Source of the DNA: Hymenobacter elongatus
GTDB lineage: Bacteria > Bacteroidota > Bacteroidia > Cytophagales > Hymenobacteraceae
Direction of reading: 5' to 3'
Assembly (NCBI RefSeq): GCF_004745955.1
Contig: NZ_SRLD01000042.1
Location: forward strand, 1-44,766
Length of the DNA stretch: 44,766 bases
Shown: one piece after another, positions 31,047 through 38,337 of the stretch
Layout of the letters: every line of letters starts with the position of its first letter
Position numbering within the stretch: position 1 is the stretch's first letter
Made by a program: the position numbers and the translations under genes
The notes under the pieces: model-generated
The model's database searches: none
The model's input: only the letters and a program-made list of their open reading frames with translations
Told to the model about the DNA's origin: nothing

Positions 31047-31231
31047 CCAGGCTGCGTGGCCAGTAGCGCTTTGGGAGGTATTTTGCCTTTCTCTTTCCAG
31101 AACGTCCTGTCGAGCAGCGCGAGACATCTCGCGTGCCATGGTAACATGATTTACTACTGCAACTTCAGCACGCGAGATGTCTCGCGCTGCTCGACAGGAC
31201 GTTCTTTTTACTTGCTGTCCACACAGCCTGG
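31047..31231. repeat. Nested palindromic element, copy 2
   Basis: Outer arms CCAGGCTGCGTGGCCAG (31047-31063) and CTGTCCACACAGCCTGG (31215-31231), two mismatches. Inner arms 31099-31136 and 31168-31205 are a perfect 38-bp inverted repeat with core GTCGAGCAGCGCGAGACATC. Spacer GTAGCGCTTTGGGAGGTATT and loop GTAACATGATTTACTACTGC match copy 1. Since arms differ slightly between copies (GTCATGTCG against GTCCTGTCG) yet pair perfectly within each copy, pairing appears to be conserved. Confidence 0.85.
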
Positions 31232-31250
31232 AGTAGGACTCTTCTACTTC

Positions 31251-31334
31251 AAAACCTGTTTTTCCCTGAACGCCAATGGTCCACGGTAGCTTTGGCTACT
31301 CTGGACCATTGGCGTTCAGGGAAAAACAGGTTTT
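31251..31334. repeat. Perfect 33-bp inverted repeat of a different sequence
   Basis: AAAACCTGTTTTTCCCTGAA... (31251-31283) pairs exactly with 31302-31334. The 18-nt loop has its own small stem GTAGC/GCTAC. Sequence unrelated to the other palindromes. It might be a terminator, but no gene ends toward it within 150 bp on the plus side. Confidence 0.8.
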
Positions 31335-31432
31335 ATGGATCTGTAGAGTGTACTGCCGTAAGGGCAAGCCTGCTGGGAGCAGATACTGGCATTTCATTGT
31401 GAAACGAAGTCAATACCGCATACTACGAAACA

Positions 31433-31468
31433 GAAACGCCGAGACGCAACAATGCGTCTCGGCGTTTC
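31433..31468. terminator. Terminator of the Kazal lipoprotein gene
   Basis: GAAACGCCGAGACGCA-ACAA-TGCGTCTCGGCGTTTC, a perfect 16-bp stem 26 bp after the stop of the minus-strand Kazal gene, followed on that strand by TGTTTCG. Confidence 0.8.
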
Positions 31469-31493
31469 ATGCTGTAGTCAAGTCCGGCGGCGC

Positions 31494-31739
31494 TTAGATT
31501 TCGCCGTCGCCGCCGCAGGCTCCCTGGGTGTAAATTGTGACACCGGCTTTGCCGGCGTAGCAAGCATTAGGGTACGTCACGCCATTGGCACACACGGGGG
31601 CGTACACGTCGGGGCAGTTGATATTATCCCCTTTGGCGCTGGCGCTGGTCTGGGCCTTTACGGACTCAGGAGCGGCATTTTCCTTGGAGCAGGAGGCTCC
31701 GGCGAAGAGGAGCAGGGCAAAAACGGCTAATTGCTTCAT
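31494..31739 (-). CDS. Kazal-type inhibitor-like lipoprotein
   Basis: 81 residues from ATG 31739. MKQLAVFALLLFAGASCSKE is a lipoprotein signal with the acylated Cys at 17. After a low-complexity linker rich in Ala/Ser comes a compact Kazal-like domain, NCPDVYAPVCANGVTYPNAC, with four cysteines (42, 50, 60, 75) and the usual spacing CPxxYxPVCxxxGxTYxNxC. Eukaryotic Kazal domains have six cysteines; the short four-Cys form is known in bacteria. It may block serine proteases at the cell surface; target unknown. A good terminator follows, and its own upstream region is short. Confidence 0.82.
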   Translation of the reverse strand: MKQLAVFALLLFAGASCSKENAAPESVKAQTSASAKGDNINCPDVYAPVCANGVTYPNACYAGKAGVTIYTQGACGGDGEI

Positions 31740-31882
31740 ATATCGATGAAAGCTAATGAAGTGGATGGATAGCGCAATAGTAACCAAAATCGTGGCCCGA
31801 TACCAGGCCATAGTATCTCTAATTGTGACATGCTATTTCGGGCCCTCGCCCACGCTGTCTGCGCTTCTGGCTGCCAGGCTCC

Positions 31883-32284
31883 TCACATAGCGCGCATCCG
31901 GTTGTTTTTGGCGTTGTGCTCAACTTCTGCCAACCCCAGCGCTTCCATCAGGGGCGGAATAGACATGCCAAGGCGGCTCCAAAAGCCCTTTTTCAACCCA
32001 TATCAGCCTCCAATGGGGTTGTCAGCGGCCCGGCCCCCGGCTTCCACCGTGCCGGCGGCGGCCGGTTTCTGCTCGTCGGCGCTGCCCAGTGGTAGCCAGT
32101 CGCTGTGGGCTTTCAGCATAGCGTACAAGTCGTGTAGGGCGCGGTGGTCGTAGTGCAGCACCGTTTTGCCGACCGTGCACACCAACAGGTCGCGGCCGTC
32201 TTTCTGCTCGCGGTGCATGGTGTAGGCGGCCGTGCCGGAGGGCGTTTTCAGCTGCCAGGGATTTTCTGTGGTGCCTTCTTGCAT
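31883..32284 (-). pseudogene. DUF6855-like gene with an in-frame TGA (Trp codon lost)
   Basis: From ATG 32284 the frame reads MQEGTTENPWQLKTPSGTAA... to ADNPIGG and meets TGA at 32003-32005. It then continues in the same frame, YGLKKGFWSRLGMSIPPLME to NNRMRAM, and ends at TGA 31883-31885. The family, which I recall as DUF6855, has Trp at exactly this place (NPVGGWYGLKKG), so TGG has become TGA. The 133-codon frame is otherwise intact, so the event is recent, or a truncated 93-residue product is still made. Function unknown. Other genes here stop at TGA, which argues against TGA being read as Trp. Confidence 0.8.
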
Positions 32285-32314
32285 GGGTGTAACGCGGAAA
32301 AGCGGGAGGGCGAA

Positions 32315-32839
32315 TTAGTGCCGCCGCCGCAATTCGTACCAGTTGTGCGGCACTCCTTCCAAAGCAAAGGTTTCGATGAATTGCAGCCCGACTTTCTGCA
32401 GTACTTGGTTGGAGGCGGTATTTTCAACGTCGGCCACGGCGTAAATAGCGGGCAGGCGAAGTGTGTCGAAGCCGTAGCGGAGGGCGGCGTGGGCGGCCTC
32501 GGTGGCGTAGCCCCGACCCCAGTACTGCCGGACAAAACGGTAGCCCAGATCGTGGTAATTCGAGTGGCCGTTGGTGGGGCCGGCCACCAGCTTCAGGCCC
32601 GACCAGCCGATGAAGGCATTAGTTTGCTTTTCGACCACGGCCCAGCGCCCGATACCGTTAGCGAGGTATTGCTGCCGGATAAAGTCGACCTGCGCCCGGC
32701 TTTCCTCGATGGTCCTGATGGGCTCGGCGCCCAGGTAGCGCAGCACTTCGGGGTCCGAGTTTAGGGCGAACAGACCATCAGCATCCGTGGGCAGAATTTC
32801 GCGCAGCAGCAGGCGCTCCGTTTCAGCGAATATTTCCAT
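32315..32839 (-). CDS. GNAT-family N-acetyltransferase (RimJ/RimL type)
   Basis: 174 residues, ATG 32839. Opens with ETERLLLREILPTDADGLF, the usual start of this group. The acetyl-CoA loop is YWGRGYATEAAHAALRYGF near 110-128, and ENTASNQVLQKVGLQFIETF is the conserved C-terminal helix. It transfers an acetyl group from acetyl-CoA to an amine, of an unknown protein or small molecule. It precedes the decayed DUF6855-like gene by 30 bp on the same strand. Confidence 0.9.
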   Translation of the reverse strand: MEIFAETERLLLREILPTDADGLFALNSDPEVLRYLGAEPIRTIEESRAQVDFIRQQYLANGIGRWAVVEKQTNAFIGWSGLKLVAGPTNGHSNYHDLGYRFVRQYWGRGYATEAAHAALRYGFDTLRLPAIYAVADVENTASNQVLQKVGLQFIETFALEGVPHNWYELRRRH

Positions 32840-32962
32840 AGCAGGGTTTTAGAGGGTAGTTAAAATGTTGCAAAAACGCATTTCCGCCCTGCTTCGACTG
32901 CCGGAAGCCAGATGAAGCATAACACAAAATGTTTTTTGCCAATTCTCAACCATGCTCTTACC

Positions 32963-33012
32963 TACTACAGCCCGTCCTGCTGAAGTGGCGCTCAGCAGGA
33001 CGGGCTGTAGTA
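32963..33012. terminator. Hairpin terminator of the rluF-like gene
   Basis: TACTACAGCCCGTCCTGCTGA (32963-32983, shown in part as TACTACAGCCCG...) pairs perfectly with 32992-33012 across an 8-nt loop, a 21-bp stem. It follows the stop at 33031 by 18 bp. No strong T tract. 32885-32930 also holds GCTTCGACTGCCGGAAGCCA, a decayed piece of the dispersed palindrome. Confidence 0.65.
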
Positions 33013-33030
33013 GAGTACACGTAAGGGGCC

Positions 33031-34131
33031 CTACCGGCTGCCGCCACGGCGGCCAGCATTGCCTTTGGGGGCCCGGTTCAGGGTTTTGGCGGCGGGCCTG
33101 AGCTTGCCACCGGCCACGCTGGGTCGGGCCGCTTTGGCCGCCGCTTTTTTGGTGGGCTTGACGGGCTTGCCGTCGAAGTAATCCGGGTCGGGGGCCGATT
33201 TGGCTTTGAACTTGCCTTTCGGAGCGGCCGCCTTGCCGGGAGCGGCTTTGCGAGGGGCGGGCTTGGCGGCGCCGCCGGCTCTGGAGGCGCGCGGTGGGCG
33301 GGCGGGCTGCTCGAAAGCGCCTTCCTCGGCCATGCGCGGGCCTTTCACGTCCCAGCCCAGCTGCTTCACCACGGGGGCGCGGCGCTTGGGCAGGGAGGCT
33401 TCCTTGGTGCCCGACGAGTTTTTGGTCATTTCCAGGATGCCGGCCAGCTCCTTTTCGGTTAGCTCGCGCCAGTCGCCCACGCCGATACCCTTGAGGGTGA
33501 TGTTCATCACGCGGATGCGCTCCAGCTGCACTACTTCGTAGCCGAAGGCTTCGCACATCTTGCGGATCTGGCGGTTCATGCCCTGAATCAGGGTGATGCG
33601 GAAGATGTAGTTGGTTTCTTTTTTGACCTCGCACTTCTGGGTCATGATGCCCATGATGGACACGCCGCCGCGCATGCCTTCGATAAATTCTTCCCGGATG
33701 GGCTTGTCGACCATCACGATGTACTCCTTCTCGTGCTTATTGCCGGCGCGCAGGATCTTGTTGACGATGTCGCCGTTGCTGGTCAGCAGAATCAGGCCCT
33801 GGGAGTCTTTGTCGAGGCGGCCGATGGGGAAAATCCGCTCACTGTGCTTGATGTAGCGGATGATGTTGTCCTTGACGCTGGTTTCGGTGGTGCTGGTAAT
33901 GCCCGGCGGCTTGTTGAAAGCAATGTAGATGGCATCTTCCTCGGCGCGGGGCTCGATAAGGGCTCCGTTCACGATAACCTTGTCTTTGCGGGTCACCTGG
34001 TCGCCGATGCTGGCGCGCTTGCCGTTCACGAACACGTTGCCCTGCTCGATGAACTTATCGGCCTCGCGGCGGGAGCAGACGCCGCTTTCGCTGATGTATT
34101 TGTTGAGGCGGGTAGAATCGGAACTGGGCAT
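33031..34131 (-). CDS. rluF: RsuA-family 23S rRNA pseudouridine synthase (RluF-like) with a long basic tail
   Basis: 366 residues from ATG 34131. Residues 5-60 form an S4 RNA-binding domain (TRLNKYISESGVCSRREADK, GNVFVNGKRA). The catalytic motif is PIGRLDKDSQGLILLT with its Asp near residue 105; later QGMNRQIRKMCEAFGY is typical of RluF. It should isomerise a uridine of 23S rRNA near the peptidyl-transferase centre. After about residue 240 the chain becomes a tail of some 120 residues of Lys, Ala, Pro, Arg and Gly, ending GNAGRRGGSR. Such tails are common on RNA enzymes of this phylum and probably bind RNA. The open frame before 34131 is not conserved in type. Confidence 0.88.
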   Translation of the reverse strand: MPSSDSTRLNKYISESGVCSRREADKFIEQGNVFVNGKRASIGDQVTRKDKVIVNGALIEPRAEEDAIYIAFNKPPGITSTTETSVKDNIIRYIKHSERIFPIGRLDKDSQGLILLTSNGDIVNKILRAGNKHEKEYIVMVDKPIREEFIEGMRGGVSIMGIMTQKCEVKKETNYIFRITLIQGMNRQIRKMCEAFGYEVVQLERIRVMNITLKGIGVGDWRELTEKELAGILEMTKNSSGTKEASLPKRRAPVVKQLGWDVKGPRMAEEGAFEQPARPPRASRAGGAAKPAPRKAAPGKAAAPKGKFKAKSAPDPDYFDGKPVKPTKKAAAKAARPSVAGGKLRPAAKTLNRAPKGNAGRRGGSR

Positions 34132-34381
34132 GAGGCAGGAGGCAAGGAGATGAAACACCCGCAAATGGCGCGAGCAAGGCCGCAAGTTACACAGAAGCTA
34201 GGTGGCAGTTCGGGTGGCGCGGCGCGGTGGCGCGGCGTATTGGGCTGCCGTCGCAGAACGCAGCGCGGGTGTTGCTTCGGGCGGTGTGGCCCGTAAGGCC
34301 AGAGAGCGTCATAATGCTCCCGCACAACAGTTCCTGTGCCCAACTCTGGTTGAGCGGGCCCTTTGCTGAAAGTAGCTCCTG
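34132..34381. other. Intergenic region, nothing recognised
   Basis: 250 bp between the rluF-like start and the stop of the next minus-strand gene. GC-rich (GCGGTGGCGCGGC runs at 34210-34240). No hairpin, promoter box or gene that I can support. Confidence 0.4.
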
Positions 34382-34729
34382 TTATAACGCCTGCAAATAT
34401 CCTTCTGCGGCCTGGGCCAGGGGCTGGGGCAGCGCGGTGTGGCGGCTGGCGGCGAGCTGCTGGGTTTGGCCGGTGGTAGCGCTGGTGTAGGCTCCCGTCT
34501 GCGGGTCGAAGCGCAGGCTGCCCTGCGCAAACTCCCGCTCCTCGACTTGCGGCAGGGAGTTCATGGACAGAAATTCGAGCTTGATGATGTTCTGAGTGGC
34601 TTTATCGAACAAGAGCCAGTGGTAGAGCAACCCGGGGTCCTGCTCGGTGGGCAGGTCGAGGCGCTTGATTTCCACAATGCTGGTGGTGGCGTTGTCGAGG
34701 AAGAAGAGGGTGCGGTAGGGGACGGGCAC
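34382..34729 (-). CDS. Hypothetical cytoplasmic protein, 115 residues
   Basis: MPVPYRTLFFLDNATTSIVE to AEGYLQAL. No signal peptide or membrane segment. Strand-rich first half (LLYHWLLFDKATQNIIKLEF) and a C-terminus with LAQAAEGYLQAL as a helix. GC-rich with codon use like its neighbours, and no competing frame on the other strand looks like a protein. I do not know the family. Confidence is moderate because the start has no supporting signal. Confidence 0.55.
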   Translation of the reverse strand: MPVPYRTLFFLDNATTSIVEIKRLDLPTEQDPGLLYHWLLFDKATQNIIKLEFLSMNSLPQVEEREFAQGSLRFDPQTGAYTSATTGQTQQLAASRHTALPQPLAQAAEGYLQAL

Positions 34730-34805
34730 GGGGTGAGGCGGCAGATAAGTAGAAAGTAGCAGCGCCCAACAGGGCGCAAAGCCGCAGTGGCACTGGGGAA
34801 ACTAG

Positions 34806-35036
34806 CTACTCGTTGGAAATCGAGTACACGAGCAGGGCAATGATTGGGGTGAAGATAGCCAAGCAGATCAACAGCGGCTTAAGGATGCTTTTGGCCGGAA
34901 ACTCCTCTTTAGGGAAAATTAGTGTTGGTCCAGTCCAAAGCACTGTTGGTGTAAAAAAATAGCTGCCACCAGTTTCTCTGACAATCTTGCCGGCAGCTTG
35001 TTGAAAGGGCCCTTTCCTATAGCACTGCTTAATACA
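34806..35036 (-). pseudogene. Open frame without a start codon, C-terminal remnant of a membrane protein
   Basis: The minus strand is open for 77 codons from after a TAA at 35037 to TAG at 34806, but has no ATG, GTG or TTG before the middle. It reads ...GKIVRETGGSYFFTPTVLW then KEEFPAKSILKPLLICLAIF, ending in a single strong membrane helix (LLICLAIFTPIIALLVYSI) and a short tail SISNE. A DUF3592-like protein with the front lost would look like this. Composition is AT-rich like the next gene. It may instead start at a rare codon such as ATT. Confidence 0.35.
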
Positions 35037-35149
35037 TTAAAAGTAGTAAGTAGTAAATAAAAGCAACATGTGTGAGAAGTAGCTAACTGCTTGTGTCATA
35101 CATGGTTTTTAAAAATCAAACCTACTTCTTTTATTACCTCAATTAACTG
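35037..35149. other. AT-rich upstream region of the lipoprotein gene
   Basis: Very AT-rich stretch (AAGTAGTAAGTAGTAAATAA, TTTTTAAAAATC) directly before the lipoprotein start at 35150. It must hold that gene's promoter, but I find no exact TAnnTTTG box. Confidence 0.4.
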
Positions 35150-36133
35150 ATGAAACATAATTCTAAATACCTCTTGTTGGCTATGGGTCTGGGCCTACTC
35201 AGCTGCGAAAAAGCGCCCGTAAATCCAGCCTCGTCCCAAAAAGCTAATACTTCCTCTGCTCTTTATGAGGGCACAAGTACCGCTAATGGACGCTTGGTTT
35301 TTGAAAGCGAAGATCAATTCTTGGAGACCATGAAAGGGCTGCAGGCACTAGATCATCAATCACTTGTGAAGTGGGATTCTGAAAACGGTGTTACCTCCCT
35401 TGTAGAACACTACAAAGAGTTTGATATGGAGGAGCGGGAAGAGGGTACGGTACAGTACCTGATTTCTCAGGGCAAACTTTTAGGAGTGCCTGATGAAAAA
35501 TTTGCTGCAGTACTAAATGCAGACGGTGTTTTTCAGGTTGGCCAAGAGATTCATAAAGTTAATCAGTATGAGGAGCTGATATTTCCGGCAGAGCGGGAAG
35601 ATATTTTAATAAAACATAGCTGGAACGATCCGGAAGTAAAACATATTCCCATCGAATTTAAATATGTTTCTGAAGACGCTAAAAGCGAAATAGTAAAAGA
35701 GCCTTCTACGGCGCAACGCACGGGTAATTTCTACGGCTGGTATACCCGTAACGTGTACTCCGATGTCAACAACCGAGCGATGCCCAAGACGTGGAACAGC
35801 CGTGAAACGCGCATGGTAGCTGAGCAGTGGAATGTAACCTACGCCGTATATGCTTCTCATGGCGTGCGCACTAAGTATGAATATAGATCCCGCTTTGCTG
35901 GGTGGCTGTGTAACGATGCTTCCTATTTGGCAGTAGAAGGTAATTCCAGAGTGCGCGGTACAGGCCAACCATTTGCTATACCCGTGAGTGGTAGTTCTAA
36001 CGACAGCAACACGTCGAGCACCAGCAAGACATTGGCTTGGCTGGGTGGGCTGGGCGTTGCCTTCACTATCGAAGAAAGTAACTCGACTCATACGGCTGTT
36101 TACAAAGGAGCTACTGCTAGAACCTCACTGTAA
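35150..36133 (+). CDS. Hypothetical lipoprotein, low GC
   Basis: 327 residues. MKHNSKYLLLAMGLGLLSCE is a lipoprotein signal with the acylated Cys at 19. The middle is acidic (EHYKEFDMEEREEGTVQYLI) and the second half has aromatic and Cys pairs (TGNFYGWYTRNVYSD, GWLCNDASYLAVEG), which suggests an extracellular beta fold. The end is Ser/Thr-rich (SGSSNDSNTSSTSK). I do not recognise the family; a DUF4848-type Bacteroidota lipoprotein is one possibility. GC content is far below that of the window and it is the only plus-strand gene between 17 and 42 kb, so it is probably acquired. Confidence 0.75.
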   Translation: MKHNSKYLLLAMGLGLLSCEKAPVNPASSQKANTSSALYEGTSTANGRLVFESEDQFLETMKGLQALDHQSLVKWDSENGVTSLVEHYKEFDMEEREEGTVQYLISQGKLLGVPDEKFAAVLNADGVFQVGQEIHKVNQYEELIFPAEREDILIKHSWNDPEVKHIPIEFKYVSEDAKSEIVKEPSTAQRTGNFYGWYTRNVYSDVNNRAMPKTWNSRETRMVAEQWNVTYAVYASHGVRTKYEYRSRFAGWLCNDASYLAVEGNSRVRGTGQPFAIPVSGSSNDSNTSSTSKTLAWLGGLGVAFTIEESNSTHTAVYKGATARTSL

Positions 36134-36163
36134 ACGAGTACTACTAGTGGCAGTAAGGCAATT

Positions 36164-36220
36164 GCTACGCACACGAAAGGCCCCTTCTCTAGTGGAGAAG
36201 GGGCCTTTCGTGTGCGTAGC
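36164..36220. terminator. Terminator with 26-bp perfect stem
   Basis: GCTACGCACACGAAAGGCCC... (36164-36189) pairs exactly with 36195-36220 across TAGTG. It ends the plus-strand lipoprotein gene and faces the end of the S33 gene, so it may serve both. A T tract is lacking; the strength lies in the stem. Confidence 0.75.
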
Positions 36221-36292
36221 AGCACTGAAAGCAAGTGTTGCTTCCTTGCTGGGTAGGTGGAATGAGAAAAGACATCTGCACGAGCGGCCGCT

Positions 36293-37360
36293 CTACAGCC
36301 GCACCTTCTCCTCGCCCTGGTCCACACCTTTTAGGAATTTGATAAGGCCGCTCATGTAGGTTTGCTGATCATCATAAAAGCTCATGTGGCTGCCGTTGGG
36401 GCAGATGAGGGCGGTGCCGTTTTGCACCTTTTGGGCTACCATGCGCATGTGTTCGGGGTCCATGGTGTCGTATTTGCCGCCGATGCTGAGCACTGGGACT
36501 GTGAGCTTGGGCAGGTCGGCCACCCGGTCCCAGTTTACTAGTTTGCCGGCCACGCCAAACTCGCTGGGGCCCTGCATCGTGACGTAGAGCGACTGGTTCA
36601 TTTTGGCGAAGGAGCGCGTTACCGGCTCGGGCCACTTGTCGAGCGGAATCCGGCAGATGTGCTCGGCGTAGAAGTTTGGCATCAGCAGCTCCATGTAGCG
36701 CGGGTTGGCGAAGTCTTTTCGGGCCTCAATCTGCCGCACCTCGGCCAGTACTGCCGGCTTCATTTGCTTGGCCAATACTTCCTGCGCGTAGGTGCCATAG
36801 GCCGGGCAGCTCATCATCATGTTGGAAATGATGAGTCCCTTCAGGTTCTGCTGGTACTTGAAGGCGTATTCGGCGGCCAGAATACCGCCCCAGGAATGGC
36901 CCAGCAGATAAAAATTATCCTTGCTCAGGTTCAGGGCTTTGCGCACCTGCTCCACTTCTTCCACGTAGCGCGGCAGGCTCCAGAGGGCCGTGTCTTTGGG
37001 GTTGTCGGAGTTGCCGCAGCCGAGCTGGTCGTAGTAGATAAACTCGATGCCTGCCTGCGGCAGGAAATTCTCCAGGCACTCGAAATACTCGTGCGTGGCA
37101 CCAGGGCCGCCATTGAGCAGCAGCACTTTGATGGTGGGGTTGTTGCCGAAACGCTTGGTCCAGACGTTGAAGGTGCCTTTGGCCGTCGTAATCGGGATGA
37201 CGCGCACGCCGCCATCCTGCACGCCTTCTTCCGTGCTTTGGAAGTAGGTGTCAGCTGATGCGGTAGCCGTTGCCCCAGCTTCATTTTTGGTTTCTGACGT
37301 GCAGGCAGCGGTGCCGAGGCCGGCCAGCAACAGGACGGAACCGAGTAGTTTTTTCAGCAT
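36293..37360 (-). CDS. Proline iminopeptidase-family (S33) lipoprotein
   Basis: 355 residues from ATG 37360. Lipoprotein signal MLKKLLGSVLLLAGLGTAAC with the acylated Cys at 20. Alpha/beta hydrolase with LLLNGGPGATHEYFECL (oxyanion motif of S33), YYDQLGCGNSDNP, nucleophile GHSWGGILAAEYA near residue 157, acid in GKYDTMDP and histidine in NGSHMSFYDD. Such enzymes free N-terminal proline from peptides; here it would act at the cell envelope. Monocistronic by spacing. Confidence 0.9.
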   Translation of the reverse strand: MLKKLLGSVLLLAGLGTAACTSETKNEAGATATASADTYFQSTEEGVQDGGVRVIPITTAKGTFNVWTKRFGNNPTIKVLLLNGGPGATHEYFECLENFLPQAGIEFIYYDQLGCGNSDNPKDTALWSLPRYVEEVEQVRKALNLSKDNFYLLGHSWGGILAAEYAFKYQQNLKGLIISNMMMSCPAYGTYAQEVLAKQMKPAVLAEVRQIEARKDFANPRYMELLMPNFYAEHICRIPLDKWPEPVTRSFAKMNQSLYVTMQGPSEFGVAGKLVNWDRVADLPKLTVPVLSIGGKYDTMDPEHMRMVAQKVQNGTALICPNGSHMSFYDDQQTYMSGLIKFLKGVDQGEEKVRL

Positions 37361-37452
37361 GGCACAGGGCGGAAGGAGAATGGAATACAGCCGGAAAACG
37401 CGCCGGGCTTTAAACCTACCCATAAATCTGGCCTTCCCAAAAGCCGCGTAGC

Positions 37453-38109
37453 CTACTGGGCGGTGGCTGCCATCAGGGCCCGCCGCTCGGCGGCCAGCGG
37501 GAAGAAGCTTTCTACTTCCCGCACGTCACCCGCCGCCAAATCGCCCAGCTCGATGCCGCCGATGCGCACCCGCACCAGGCGTAGCGTGGCGAAGCCCACG
37601 GCGGCCGTCATCTTGCGCACCTGCCGGAATTTGCCCTCCGTCACGATGATGGACACCCAGCTGGTGGGCCCGTGCCGGTCGTCGCGGATTTTGCGGCCCC
37701 GGTCGCCGAAGGTGGGGGCGGCTTCGAGCCGAAACGCCTGGCAGGGCAGCGTTTGGTATTTGCCCCCGTGCAGCCCTATTTCCACGCCCTGCCGCAGCTG
37801 CTCCACGGCTTCGTCGGTGATGAGGCCATCGACCTGGGCATAGTATTCCTTTTCGATTTTCTTGTCCCGAATCAACTCACTGGTTTTGCCGTCGGTGGTG
37901 AGCAGCAGCAGGCCTTCACTGGCTTCGTCGAGGCGGCCGATGGACATGGTGCCGGCCGGAAAATCGTGGAGCAGGCCCAGCAGCTTTTTCTTTTTCAGCT
38001 CGCACACAAACTGACTCAGGTAGCCGTAGGGCTTGTGCACCATAAAGTGACGGTGGATGAGGTCGGCTTCGGGTTCGGATGTGGGTATTGGTATTGGCTC
38101 TTCAATCAT
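37453..38109 (-). CDS. RsuA-family pseudouridine synthase (RluE-like)
   Basis: 218 residues from ATG 38109. No S4 domain; it begins almost at once with HRHFMVHKPYGYLSQFV. Catalytic motif SIGRLDEASEGLLLLTTDG, later VTEGKFRQVRKMTAAVGFAT and LRLVRVRIGGIELGDL. This compact form fits RluE, which modifies 23S rRNA. The open frame upstream to 38244 crosses a small hairpin (AGACGCGTATTCGCGTCT at 38154-38171), so it is probably untranslated leader. Confidence 0.88.
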   Translation of the reverse strand: MIEEPIPIPTSEPEADLIHRHFMVHKPYGYLSQFVCELKKKKLLGLLHDFPAGTMSIGRLDEASEGLLLLTTDGKTSELIRDKKIEKEYYAQVDGLITDEAVEQLRQGVEIGLHGGKYQTLPCQAFRLEAAPTFGDRGRKIRDDRHGPTSWVSIIVTEGKFRQVRKMTAAVGFATLRLVRVRIGGIELGDLAAGDVREVESFFPLAAERRALMAATAQ

Positions 38110-38337
38110 GACACAGGTGTTGGCTTCGGTTGCAGGCGCAACCGGGCATGTAGAGACGCGTATTCGCGTCTGGTCGTTGGGGGCTGGCACGTACTGTAGC
38201 TCCGCTACTCTTCGGTGGTAGTTCGTGTATCGCCTGCCATTCAACGGTTATCGTTCTGGCACGTGAACTACAAAGTTCGCGCTACTGCTTTTGCAGACCT
38301 AATACAGAGGCCACGATTGAGACACAAAGATGCGTTT
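38110..38337. other. Leader and spacer with a short hairpin
   Basis: 228 bp. AGACGCG-TATT-CGCGTCT (38154-38171) is a perfect 7-bp hairpin of the GTAGAGACGCGTATTCGCGTC kind that recurs in this group. 38290-38337 has a decayed relative (GAGACACAAAGATGCGTTTC). No gene. Confidence 0.45.

Larger units (their letters stand above)
30880..31432. other. Intergenic region with two large palindromes
   Basis: About 550 bp without a gene. 31047-31231 is a nested palindromic element and 31251-31334 an unrelated perfect palindrome. The short plus-strand open frames across this region (for example at 30975 and 31276) only read through the palindromes. 31335-31432 shows nothing I recognise. Confidence 0.6.

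Noticed and set aside
30880..31500. Small ORFs inside the palindromic region
   Set aside because: They only translate the arms of the palindromes on one or the other strand.
4437..32005. Stop-codon recoding (TAG or TGA read as an amino acid)
   Set aside because: Only two genes show in-frame stops, with different codons, while many intact genes end at TAG or TGA. No suppressor system or SECIS-like element is seen.
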